64,000 nt of DNA from Flavobacterium sp. MDT1-60 (lineage in GTDB: Bacteria; Bacteroidota; Bacteroidia; Flavobacteriales; Flavobacteriaceae), in NCBI RefSeq assembly GCF_014844035.1, contig NZ_CP062159.1, positions 744,001 to 808,000 of the forward strand. Reading direction: 5' to 3'. Below the pieces are notes generated by a model, which worked only from the letters and a program-made list of their open reading frames with translations, searched no databases and had not been told where the DNA came from. Made by a program: the position numbers and the translations under genes. Positions 43,843 to 51,774 of the stretch are shown in pieces; the stretch's first letter is position 1, and each line of letters begins with the position of its first letter.

Positions 43843-44349
43843 TTATCGTTGTGGGCACGGATTGCAAATTATCGGTAAAGGAATTGGAGAAATTATTATT
43901 TTATTAAAATCCTTTAAATCAAATTTTTTATTGATTTTAATAAAACGATGTTGATTTTTTATCGCTTCTAATGATTTTCCGAATAACCAAAATTGATTTG
44001 GACCTTGGTGGCCATGGATTTTAAGTTGTTTTGATTGTTTTTTGTTTTTTAAGTCAAAAGCAAAAGTTTCTCCGTCATCAACTGAGCTTATAAACTCTTT
44101 TTCTTTTGGAAAAGATATAGTATCTAAAGTACTTTGGATTTTCTCTTTTTCTTCTTCGTTTAAAATCGTAAAGGAAGTTTGTTCTTCAAGCGGATATGTA
44201 TTGATGAAATAAAGTGTGTCTGATGAATTGAACTTTAAGTAATAAGATTCATGAATATTCCATTTAAAAAAGGTAAAATCATGATTCTTTTTTGATGATT
44301 GACAACTTAATAATACTGTTAGGAATATAATAGTGATAGATAACTTCAT
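43843..44349 (-). CDS. Lipoprotein of unknown function
   Basis: 168 residues from the start at 44349 (MKLSITIIFLTVLLSC, with lipobox LLSC); an in-frame ATG at 44373 adds eight residues. The mature domain is polar and ends with a proline- and cysteine-rich 'IISPIPLPIICNPCPQR'. It is 13 bases after the 44363 gene stop and five bases before the LprI-like start, so the three genes form one operon. Confidence 0.75.
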   Translation of the reverse strand: MKLSITIIFLTVLLSCQSSKKNHDFTFFKWNIHESYYLKFNSSDTLYFINTYPLEEQTSFTILNEEEKEKIQSTLDTISFPKEKEFISSVDDGETFAFDLKNKKQSKQLKIHGHQGPNQFWLFGKSLEAIKNQHRFIKINKKFDLKDFNKIIISPIPLPIICNPCPQR

Positions 44350-44362
44350 GATTTTAATATGA

Positions 44363-44875
44363 TTAGTTTTCAAGAATTTCTTCTTTTTTTAATTCTGAAA
44401 TATCTATTATTTTTTCGCAAAGAGTTACAAAATTTGACAACCCTCTTTCCTTTATGTTGTAGTTAGGTGACCAAAATCGGTAGCTTTTATTTTTTCCTTT
44501 TGAGCCAAATTTTATTTCCCAAGTGCTTCCGTCTTTCCCATCTAAAAAAGCTTTACCAATATTTATTCGATCCAGAGATACTGCTTGAATAACAAGTTTA
44601 TTAAAAGTTTTAAGATCAATAGTTATAGATTTTTTTATTTTGCTATAGTTCCATTGAGGGTCATAATCACCAGGTCTGCTTTCAATAAATATTATTGCGC
44701 GATTACTTGTAGACATTCTTGAAATATTGATTTTTACCTCATTATAAGGAATTCTACGACTATTTGTATAGGTAAATTCAATTTCATCAATTTTCGGAGA
44801 TGTTTGTGCGATACTTTTTTGATAACTTAACATAATGATTATCATCATCGCACATAAAAAGTATTTTTTGATCAT
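44363..44875 (-). CDS. Secreted protein of unknown function
   Basis: 170 residues with a signal peptide (MIKKYFLCAMMIIIMLSYQK through SIAQ). The mature part is a mixed alpha/beta domain with 'DGKDGSTWEIKFGSKGKNKS' and a C-terminal helix ('FVTLCEKIIDISELKKEEI'). First gene of the operon 44875 to 43128. Not recognised. Confidence 0.75.
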   Translation of the reverse strand: MIKKYFLCAMMIIIMLSYQKSIAQTSPKIDEIEFTYTNSRRIPYNEVKINISRMSTSNRAIIFIESRPGDYDPQWNYSKIKKSITIDLKTFNKLVIQAVSLDRINIGKAFLDGKDGSTWEIKFGSKGKNKSYRFWSPNYNIKERGLSNFVTLCEKIIDISELKKEEILEN

Positions 44876-44961
44876 GACTATCTAAGTATTTAATAAAGCT
44901 AAAATACTCTTTTTAATAGTACAAAATAATCTCACAAAACTAAATCTTCTTATGAAAACGA

Positions 44962-45060
44962 GAGCGTTAGGCATAGTAGTGGAAAGCCCACAGCCTGACG
45001 AAGGAGTGCGAGGACTTGCAGCGAATAGCCCGGTCCGCCGCGGCGGAGAACGCCCAAAAA
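44962..45060. other. GC-rich intergenic element, possible structured RNA or mobile repeat
   Basis: About 94 bases with 60 G or C (64%) in a strongly AT-rich region. GCGTT at 44964-44968 can pair with AACGC at 45049-45053. TCCGCCGCGGCGGA (45034-45047) is a perfect palindrome. A run of A follows the 3' end, which on the minus strand would be T-rich upstream. No ORF of note. Confidence 0.55.
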
Positions 45061-45125
45061 ATTATTCACGTTTATATCATTATTTCACCGAAATTTGCGA
45101 AATAAAGTAATGAAGCATAGAAATC

Positions 45126-45296
45126 ATGGCAAAAGGACCTGAAAAGAATACGAAAAACAAGGCTTTGCACACCAAATTGCTCAATCGGAAGAAGGCTAAA
45201 CTGCAGGAAGAAAAAAGAGAACGCGCCTTGCGTTTGAAGGCTTTGGTGGCAAAAATGAATGAAAAAAAGAATACGGACGGATCTGATGCGATATAA
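45126..45296 (+). CDS. Small basic protein, 56 residues
   Basis: ATG at 45126 opens a frame of 57 codons starting MAKGPEKNTKNKALHTKLLN and ending NTDGSDAI. About a third of the residues are lysine or arginine, and the centre is a continuous helix (KLQEEKRERALRLKALVAKM). Codon use is like a real gene and it precedes the DMP19-like gene by about 70 bases. A nucleic-acid or ribosome-associated role is a guess. Confidence 0.62.
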   Translation: MAKGPEKNTKNKALHTKLLNRKKAKLQEEKRERALRLKALVAKMNEKKNTDGSDAI

Positions 45297-45364
45297 ATCA
45301 GATTGTATTTCTTTTCTGTTTTTATTTAACTGAAATTTGCAAATCAATCTCAAAACAAAATCAA

Positions 45365-45907
45365 ATGGAGGAATTCGGTAGAATAATAGTTTCTGAAACA
45401 GCAATGAATAGTGAAAATCTTCACGATGTGATTCATTCTAATATTTCGGTTATCAATTTAATGCGTGAGGAAGGTGTTGATGACGAATTTATTCATCCTG
45501 ATGCTTTGATGAGTTATTACCTTGATTATTACTGGTCGCAATATGCAGAGGGAAATTTTGCGCAGTTTGTTTATAAATCGGGTTGGAATAAAGAACTAAA
45601 CGAATTGATTGAAGAAGGTCTGGCTTTAATAGGTGCCGAAAAGCATTTGGAATTGTTTCAACAGCAAAGCAAGAAAGTTAAATTGATGAGCAGTGTTAAG
45701 CTGAATAAATTTGTAAGCGGAAAATTTGAAGGCGTGAATCCGGTTCGTGATTCTTTGAATAATGATACTTTTTATGAACTCGAAGAAAATCTGGTTACGC
45801 TGAATGCTAATTTCCTGAAAAATCACCCTGATTTCGAAGTGCTTTCGGTAGACGATATGTTTGCGACTTTGGAGGAATATGTGGGGCATGAGATTAAACG
45901 AGCCTAG
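45365..45907 (+). CDS. DMP19/DUF4375-like protein
   Basis: 180 residues, no signal. 'ALMSYYLDYYWSQYAEGNFA' (residues 36-55) and the following 'FVYKSGWNKELNELIEEGL' match the opening of DUF4375, a family named after the DNA-mimic protein DMP19; the acidic composition fits that idea. The last 60 residues ('LVTLNANFLKNHPDFEVLSV', 'EEYVGHEIKRA') continue the domain. The partner protein is unknown. Recognition is moderate. Confidence 0.62.
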   Translation: MEEFGRIIVSETAMNSENLHDVIHSNISVINLMREEGVDDEFIHPDALMSYYLDYYWSQYAEGNFAQFVYKSGWNKELNELIEEGLALIGAEKHLELFQQQSKKVKLMSSVKLNKFVSGKFEGVNPVRDSLNNDTFYELEENLVTLNANFLKNHPDFEVLSVDDMFATLEEYVGHEIKRA

Positions 45908-46045
45908 TTTTTTAATCGCAAAGTTTGCAAAGGGTTTACGCTAGACACGCAAAGAGGTTAGTTTTAATCTCGCAAAGTCGCGAAAGCGCAAAGTTTTATT
46001 TTCCTTGCGAACATTGCGTAAGCCCTTTGCGAACCTTGCGGTTAA
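45908..46045. repeat. Phrase-like repeats
   Basis: AATCGCAAAGTTTGCAAAGG and TCTCGCAAAGTCGCGAAAGC, with the reverse phrase TTGCGAACATTGCGTAAGCC and TTGCGAACCTTGCGGTTAAA. Together they form an imperfect inverted repeat cluster of the same type as 18791-18835. Confidence 0.7.
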
Positions 46046-46129
46046 ACTGAGTTAGTAAATTTTTATTCGCAAGCACTTGTTTCTGAATTAATTAAATTAA
46101 TTTTAGTTCTTTATAAAATTGAGGTTTTT

Positions 46130-46696
46130 ATGGAAGAACTAACGCATATCAAATCTGTTATCGGAATAATTCTCGGATTGAGCTTAACGCATCTTATCAA
46201 AGGATCGGTTATTTTTATTCAGCATCCGGGACGAAAGAAAGTCTATTTTGTGCACTCGCTTTGGGTGTTTTATGTTTTTTTGCTGATCATTCATTTCTGG
46301 TGGTGGGAGTTTAATCTCAAGTTGATAACCGAATGGTATTTTATAGATTACTTTTTTATCATTTGTTATATCCTGATTTACTATTTGTTGTGTGCCATTT
46401 TATATCCGGACGATTTACGAGACTATACTGGTTATGAAGATTATTTTTATTCGAGGAAAAACTGGTTTTTCGCGATTCTGGCAATCAGTTATATTGCCGA
46501 TATGATTGATACGGCCATAAAAGGCGGAAATTACTTTTTATACAATCAAACGGAGTATTATATTAGGATTGCCACACATGTTGTGCTTTGTCTGATAGCA
46601 ATAAAATATCACAATAAAGTTTTTCATACTATTCTGGCGATTCTGTTTATTGTATATGAACTCTCGTATATTTTAAGGTTGTTTAATGTGGAGTAG
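46130..46696 (+). CDS. Polytopic membrane protein of unknown function
   Basis: 188 residues with about six hydrophobic segments ('VIGIILGLSLTHLIKGSVIF', 'LWVFYVFLLIIHFWWWEFNL', 'YFFIICYILIYYLLCAILY', 'WFFAILAISYIADMID' and two more). Rich in tyrosine, phenylalanine and tryptophan. No domain recognised. It stands alone, preceded and followed by repeat-rich gaps. Confidence 0.72.
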   Translation: MEELTHIKSVIGIILGLSLTHLIKGSVIFIQHPGRKKVYFVHSLWVFYVFLLIIHFWWWEFNLKLITEWYFIDYFFIICYILIYYLLCAILYPDDLRDYTGYEDYFYSRKNWFFAILAISYIADMIDTAIKGGNYFLYNQTEYYIRIATHVVLCLIAIKYHNKVFHTILAILFIVYELSYILRLFNVE

Positions 46697-46912
46697 TTTC
46701 TTTTAAGGTTCAAAGTTGCTGGGGCTCAAAGGTTCAAGGTTTTCTGCAGATTTTTAATCTGTGGCAGTAAAAATTGGCTACTTCGCTCCCTATACCTATA
46801 GGGATTTCGGGATTCATTCTCATCAAAAAAACTCAGCGAATCTCTGTGTCAACTTGCGCAACTTTGTGGAATAACTTTATTAACTTCGCTTTATGGATTT
46901 AATTGATTTAAA
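46697..46912. repeat. Repeat-rich gap before the patatin-like gene
   Basis: GGTTCAAAGTTGC...AAAGGTTCAAGG (46711-46740), a CCTATACCTATAGGGATTTC hairpin phrase (46790-46809) and TCTCTGTGTCAACTTGCGCA phrases (46844-46863). Confidence 0.6.
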
Positions 46913-48457
46913 ATGAGATATGTATACGGTCAAATAATAGTGCTTCTTTTTTTTCAATCGGGCTTTTCTCAAAATAAAATCAATCTTTTTTCAGAGATCA
47001 ACTATAGTTCAATTCCAACAGTTTCTTTAAATGACTATAAATCAGTTCAGGAGCGTAATGCTAAATTTCAGAATCCGAATATTGCTTTAGGAGTTGCCAT
47101 TTCGGGAGGTGGTTCAAGAGCGCAGTTTTTTAGTATGGGCGTTCTTTTGGGTTTAGAAGAAATCCAGGAAAACAATCAGCAACGTAACTTCTTAAATGAG
47201 ATTGATTATTTCTCAACAGTTTCGGGAGGCTGTTATTCGGCGGGATATTATTTAACAATTCTAAAAAACAGACTCAATCACGACAATTGTACATTTAATG
47301 AGTTTTATTTCTCCAAAGCTGATGCCTTTAAAGATTATGTGGATAAATCGGCTACAATTTTGTCACTTTTAAACAATAGCCGAAATGAAAAAGGCGATAA
47401 AATCTCGATGACACAACGACTTGATTCGGAGATTCTGCAATATGACAATACGAATCCTGATAACCCAAACAAGTTTTCAACTCAAATGTTGATGTCTGAT
47501 TTTTTTGTTCCGAAGGAAAGTAAAAACACGCCCAATTTACCAATGATGGTGGCCAATGCAACGGCTTATAACAACGGAGAACGTATTCCGTTTATGCCTC
47601 ATATTATTCGAGGTTTAAATTTAAATTCGTCTTTGGCGCCAAACAAGGCTTCGATTCCATTAGATCATAATGAGATAAATGATGGATTTAATTTTCCGGT
47701 TACTTATGCTATTACTGCGAGTTCTGCTTTTCCGGGCGTTTTGCCAAAAGTGAAATTCGGCGTAAAAAATCAACAGAAAATATTATGTATTATTGATGGT
47801 GGCGCTTCGGATAATATGGGATATAAAACCCTGATAGAATTACTAAATAATGATTCTAAAGTAGATAATAAAAACAAAAGAGCACTTTTTATTGATTGTT
47901 TGGGACAAGGAAAAAAAGAACCTTACATCAGCGACGAAAAAATCAAACTAATTTCTCTTTTTGAAACAGCATCGTTGTATACGGTTCAAACGCGCTATAT
48001 CACTTTTGACAGAGATGTCGAAAATTTAATGGATCGCTATAAAATTCCGGTTTCAAATTATCAGGTGATTGGTTTTACAACACTTCGGGATCATTTACTA
48101 AAGATGGAGAAAAATCAGAAATATGAAGATTTGGTAATCGAATTAAAAAATTCAGATGATGATTATTCGACCTGGCTTCGATTTTATGCCAACTTCAAAA
48201 AAGAATTAATTGATCAATTTGGTGAACTAAGCTTTACAAAAGATAAAGACGGCGAAGTGATTTTGGCTACTTTAAAGCGAGATAAGTTCAACGAATTGAC
48301 GGCTAGCGAAATTCTGATCTTATATGAATTTGCTTCTCATGTACAAACCAAATTACGCATTGCTCCTGAAGAAAGAGAAGTTTTATTGCTTGCAGGGCGT
48401 CTGGCCACCTTTTTGAAAACAAACGAACTTAAGGAATTATTGATTGAACGTAAGTAA
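46913..48457 (+). CDS. Patatin/cytosolic-phospholipase-A2-like lipase
   Basis: 514 residues with a probable signal peptide (MRYVYGQIIVLLFFQSGFSQ), so exported. The serine-aspartate dyad parts are visible: the oxyanion motif 'VAISGGGSRAQFFSMGVLLG' (residues 61-80), the nucleophile loop 'YFSTVSGGCYSAGYYL' with S in V-S-G-G (near 103), and the DGG aspartate in 'CIIDGGASDNMGYK' (near 294). The V-S-G-G nucleophile loop is nearer to cPLA2 than to patatin's GTSAG. About 170 residues follow with no known domain. Substrates unknown, probably lipids. Confidence 0.85.
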   Translation: MRYVYGQIIVLLFFQSGFSQNKINLFSEINYSSIPTVSLNDYKSVQERNAKFQNPNIALGVAISGGGSRAQFFSMGVLLGLEEIQENNQQRNFLNEIDYFSTVSGGCYSAGYYLTILKNRLNHDNCTFNEFYFSKADAFKDYVDKSATILSLLNNSRNEKGDKISMTQRLDSEILQYDNTNPDNPNKFSTQMLMSDFFVPKESKNTPNLPMMVANATAYNNGERIPFMPHIIRGLNLNSSLAPNKASIPLDHNEINDGFNFPVTYAITASSAFPGVLPKVKFGVKNQQKILCIIDGGASDNMGYKTLIELLNNDSKVDNKNKRALFIDCLGQGKKEPYISDEKIKLISLFETASLYTVQTRYITFDRDVENLMDRYKIPVSNYQVIGFTTLRDHLLKMEKNQKYEDLVIELKNSDDDYSTWLRFYANFKKELIDQFGELSFTKDKDGEVILATLKRDKFNELTASEILILYEFASHVQTKLRIAPEEREVLLLAGRLATFLKTNELKELLIERK

Positions 48458-48830
48458 ATTATTCCACTGCACAGCTTGCATAATAGAGTAAGTACAGCTA
48501 TTCCACAGAGAGACACGAAGAATAACACAGAGATTCACAAAGAGTATAATAAATCTTTTGTGAATCTCTGTGAATCCTTTGCGCAGCTTTGCGTAATAGA
48601 GTAAGTACAGCCATTACAAGAGATTCAAATTGTGTAATAAATCTTTGTGAATCTCTGTGCAAATCTTTGCGAACCTCTGTGTTATAGAATATGATTCCAC
48701 AACTTTTATACATTATTTATGAATTAACTTACGATTTTCTAGTAATTATGTAAATCATCGGGAAATTTGTGTAACACAACGGGAAACTTTAAAATTAATT
48801 TAGCACTATTAATATTTAAAGAAATCAAAC
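48458..48830. repeat. Intergenic repeats, 373 bases without a gene
   Basis: AGAGACACGAAGAATAACAC and AGAGATTCACAAAGAG (48510-48544) are opposed by TTTTGTGAATCTCTGTGAAT (48556-48575) and again GTGAATCTCTGTGCAAATCT (48647 onward), giving long imperfect inverted pairs. AGAGTAAGTACAGC occurs twice (48484 and 48598). The last 120 bases are unique and AT-rich and should hold the promoter for the lipocalin-like gene. Confidence 0.75.
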
Positions 48831-49250
48831 ATGAAAACGAAAAGCTTATTACTCGCCTTAATCCTAAGCATTGGCTTATTTACAACCTCTTGCAGCAATG
48901 ATGATAATGAAGGAGAAACATTAGTTCCATTAGAAGGAAAATGGAAACTAAGTAAAATTGGTACTACTTCAGGTGGTACAGAAACATTAATTGATGCGCC
49001 ACAAAATCAAAGTGGATGCGAAAAAGATTATCTGGAACTTAAATTAGATAATACTGCAACAGAAGGAGATTATGATTCAACAATTAGTGCTTGTGCTATA
49101 ACAACACGATCAGGTATTTATTCAAGATCACACAATAATTTAACTACCGTTATAAATGGTGTAAGTAAAACTCAGGACATCGTAAATCTTACGCTTTCAG
49201 AATTGAAAGTGAAAGATGCTAATGGTGCGATCACGGTTTATACCAGATAA
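48831..49250 (+). CDS. Lipocalin-like lipoprotein
   Basis: 139 residues with lipobox TTSC (cysteine 21). The mature domain opens with 'LEGKWKLSKIGTTSGG', the start of the lipocalin-like domain common in Bacteroidota, and continues with short beta strands ('DYLELKLDNTA', 'DIVNLTLSELKVKD'). It may bind a small hydrophobic ligand. It is monocistronic with its own terminator. Confidence 0.8.
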   Translation: MKTKSLLLALILSIGLFTTSCSNDDNEGETLVPLEGKWKLSKIGTTSGGTETLIDAPQNQSGCEKDYLELKLDNTATEGDYDSTISACAITTRSGIYSRSHNNLTTVINGVSKTQDIVNLTLSELKVKDANGAITVYTR

Positions 49251-49284
49251 ATTATTATTTGCTGAATCTCAATTTTGAGAGACA

Positions 49285-49322
49285 GAAACGGAAACGGCTT
49301 GGGGGCTGTTTCCGTTTTTTTG
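49285..49322 (+). terminator. Terminator after the lipocalin-like gene
   Basis: AAACGGAAAC (49286-49295) with GTTTCCGTTT (49308-49317) and a T-run. Confidence 0.85.
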
Positions 49323-49329
49323 TTTTTAT

Positions 49330-49450
49330 TCCGTAGTTGTTTCACAGAGATACACAAAGAATTACAGAATCCCTGAGCGTCGGACGCAAAGATTTTTTTT
49401 AAAACTTTGTGTAACTCTGCGGAACCTTCGTGAATCTCTGCGAAACAACA
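49330..49450. repeat. Intergenic repeat phrases
   Basis: GTTTCACAGAGATACACAAA (49339-49358) and the opposed AACCTTCGTGAATCTCTGCG with AAACAACAACG (about 49421-49453) form an imperfect inverted pair of the 'CAGAGATTCAC' family. Confidence 0.6.
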
Positions 49451-49503
49451 ACGAAATAACTTTTTCATTTTAAACTTTGTCGTAATCTTAGCAAACATTT
49501 CCT

Positions 49504-49511
49504 TAAATTTG
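49504..49511 (+). promoter_or_regulatory. Putative -7 promoter element for serS
   Basis: TAAATTTG matches TAnnTTTG. A TTTG at 49476-49479 lies 24 bases upstream, close to the usual spacing to a -33 element. The start codon is 40 bases downstream at 49551. Confidence 0.55.
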
Positions 49512-49550
49512 CTTCCTTTATATAAAAATACTAGTTATAAACACAAAGCT

Positions 49551-50822
49551 ATGTTACAAATCGCATTTATTAGAGAGAATCAGGAGAAAGTAATCAAGGC
49601 TTTAGCAAAACGAAATATCGATGCTAAAAGCGTTGTTGAAGAGGTGGTGCAATTAGACGAAAACCGTCGTGCTACACAGGTGGAATTAGACAATACTTTA
49701 GCTGAATCTAATAAATTATCCAAAGATATAGGGGAATTAATGAAAGCGGGTGAAAAATCTAAAGCCGCAATCTTAAAAGAAAAAACAGTTTCCTTAAAAG
49801 AAAAAAGTAAAGAATTGGGCGAAAAAGCAGAAGCTTTAGCAACCGAATTGACAAATAAATTATACACATTGCCAAATCTTCCGGCAGATATTGTTCCCGA
49901 AGGAAAAACTCCGGATGACAATTTGAATGTTTTTCAGGAAGGCGATATTCCGGTTTTACACGAAGGCGCACAACCTCACTGGGAATTGGTAAAGAAATAT
50001 GATATCATCGATTTTGAATTGGGTGTAAAAATTACAGGCGCAGGTTTTCCGGTTTATAAAGGAAAAGGTGCTCGTTTGCAACGTGCCTTAATCAACTACT
50101 TTTTAGATAAAAATACAGCAGCAGGATACAATGAAGTTCAGGTACCGCATTTGGTAAATGAGGCTTCTGGTTACGGAACAGGACAATTGCCAGACAAAGA
50201 AGGTCAAATGTATCATTCAACTATTGATGATTTATATTTGATTCCTACGGCTGAGGTTCCGGTTACGAATTTATTCCGTGATGTTATTTTAAACGAAAGT
50301 GAATTGCCGGTTTTACATACAGCTTATACACCATGTTTCCGTCGTGAAGCAGGCTCTTACGGAGCTCACGTTCGTGGATTAAACCGTTTGCATCAATTTG
50401 ATAAAGTAGAAATCGTACGTATCGAACATCCTGATAATTCTTATCAGGCACTTGATGGAATGGTTGAACACGTAAAAGATATTTTAAAAGAATTGAAATT
50501 GCCATATCGTGTTTTACGTTTATGTGGTGGTGATATGGGTTTCACATCGGCTTTGACTTACGATTTTGAAGTGTTTTCTACGGCACAGGATCGTTGGTTA
50601 GAAATTAGTTCAGTTTCTAACTTTGAGACTTTTCAGGCAAATCGCTTAAAATTACGTTTCAAAGACAAAGACGGAAAAAACCAATTAGCACACACGCTAA
50701 ACGGAAGTTCATTGGCTTTGCCTAGAGTTTTGGCAGGAATTTTAGAAAATTACCAAACGCCGGAAGGAATTGTAATTCCAGAAGTTTTACGTCCTTACTG
50801 CGGATTTGATATTATAAACTAA
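49551..50822 (+). CDS. serS: Serine--tRNA ligase
   Basis: Charges tRNA(Ser). 423 residues from the start at 49551 (MLQIAFIRENQEKVIKALAK); the frame is open 14 codons upstream but the canonical N-terminus starts here. An N-terminal coiled-coil arm (about 25-100) binds tRNA. Class II motifs: motif 2 'PCFRREAGSYGAHVRGLNRL' and motif 3 'GSSLALPRVLAGILENYQ'. Length normal. Confidence 0.97.
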   Translation: MLQIAFIRENQEKVIKALAKRNIDAKSVVEEVVQLDENRRATQVELDNTLAESNKLSKDIGELMKAGEKSKAAILKEKTVSLKEKSKELGEKAEALATELTNKLYTLPNLPADIVPEGKTPDDNLNVFQEGDIPVLHEGAQPHWELVKKYDIIDFELGVKITGAGFPVYKGKGARLQRALINYFLDKNTAAGYNEVQVPHLVNEASGYGTGQLPDKEGQMYHSTIDDLYLIPTAEVPVTNLFRDVILNESELPVLHTAYTPCFRREAGSYGAHVRGLNRLHQFDKVEIVRIEHPDNSYQALDGMVEHVKDILKELKLPYRVLRLCGGDMGFTSALTYDFEVFSTAQDRWLEISSVSNFETFQANRLKLRFKDKDGKNQLAHTLNGSSLALPRVLAGILENYQTPEGIVIPEVLRPYCGFDIIN

Positions 50823-50902
50823 TTAATTGCAGTTTACAGTCTTAGTATTCAGTAACACTCTGAAAACTGAGATTGAGACTGGATACTTTAAAAATAACCT
50901 GG
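50823..50902. repeat. Short repeat-like leader between serS and lgt
   Basis: TTGCAGTTTACAGTCTTAGT, CAGTAACACTCTGAAAACTG and GAGATTGAGACTGG. Similar phrases (AGTTTACAGTTTTATACTG, GACTGAAACTGCGACT) fill 51727-51773. Translation of this phrase would extend Lgt artificially. Confidence 0.55.
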
Positions 50903-51724
50903 ATGAGCGCAGTATTAAATTGGAATGTAGATCCTGTTATCATTATGATTACAGATAGTTTTCCTTTAAAATATTATGGTGCTCTTTTTGCTTCGGGGCT
51001 TTTACTAGGGTATTATATTGTTAGAGATATTTATAAAAAAGAGAAGCTGCCCTTAGATAATCTGGATAGTTTACTGGTTTATGTAATTGTGGGTACGATT
51101 TTAGGTGCCCGACTGGGACATTGCTTTTTTTATGAACCTGATTATTTTTTGAAACATCCCTTAGAAATACTTTTGCCTATTCAAAAAATAGGTGGAGTTT
51201 ATAAGTTCGTCGGTTTCCAGGGTTTAGCTAGTCATGGTGGTACAGTAGGGGTTTTAATTGCTATAATTTTATATTGCAAAAAATATAAAGTTAATTTTTT
51301 AGGGCTGTTAGACAGAATGGCAATTGGAGTTCCGATTACAGCGGCCTTTATTAGGATGGGGAATTTTATGAATTCTGAAATCTACGGAAAACCTACAAAT
51401 GGAAATTGGGGCGTTGTTTTTCAACGCGATGATTTGATTCCGAGGCATCCAACACAATTGTACGAGGCATTTTCCTATTTGCTGATTTTTGCCCTGTTAT
51501 TTTGGATGTATAAATCAGAAAAGATAAAACAAGCAAGTGGGCTACTATTTGGAAGTTTCCTGACATTGTTGTTTTTGGCGAGATTTTTAATCGAATTTTT
51601 TAAAGAAAATCAGGAAAGTTTTGAAAACAATATGTTGATCAACATGGGACAAATTTTAAGTATCCCTTTTATTTTAATTGGCTTAACTTTGATTGTTTGG
51701 AAATCGAACGTTGAAATTAAATAA
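50903..51724 (+). CDS. lgt: Prolipoprotein diacylglyceryl transferase
   Basis: Inner-membrane enzyme that attaches diacylglycerol to the lipobox cysteine, the first step of lipoprotein maturation. 273 residues from the start at 50903 (MSAVLNWNVDPVI), with seven hydrophobic segments. The family signature is complete: 'TAAFIRMGNFMNSEIYGKPT' followed by 'PRHPTQLYEAFSYLLIF', and 'GARLGHCFFYEPDYF' earlier. The gene lies between serS and a TPR protein gene. Confidence 0.93.
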   Translation: MSAVLNWNVDPVIIMITDSFPLKYYGALFASGLLLGYYIVRDIYKKEKLPLDNLDSLLVYVIVGTILGARLGHCFFYEPDYFLKHPLEILLPIQKIGGVYKFVGFQGLASHGGTVGVLIAIILYCKKYKVNFLGLLDRMAIGVPITAAFIRMGNFMNSEIYGKPTNGNWGVVFQRDDLIPRHPTQLYEAFSYLLIFALLFWMYKSEKIKQASGLLFGSFLTLLFLARFLIEFFKENQESFENNMLINMGQILSIPFILIGLTLIVWKSNVEIK

Positions 51725-51774
51725 TAGTTTACAGTTTTATACTGTGACTGAAACTGCGACTAAAAAACTGAAAT

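Noticed and set aside
45072..45404. 110-residue frame on the minus strand
   Set aside because: It is antisense to the small basic protein gene, phenylalanine-rich and with no domain.
48498..48713. 71-residue frame on the minus strand
   Set aside because: Made of the CAGAGATTCAC-type repeats.
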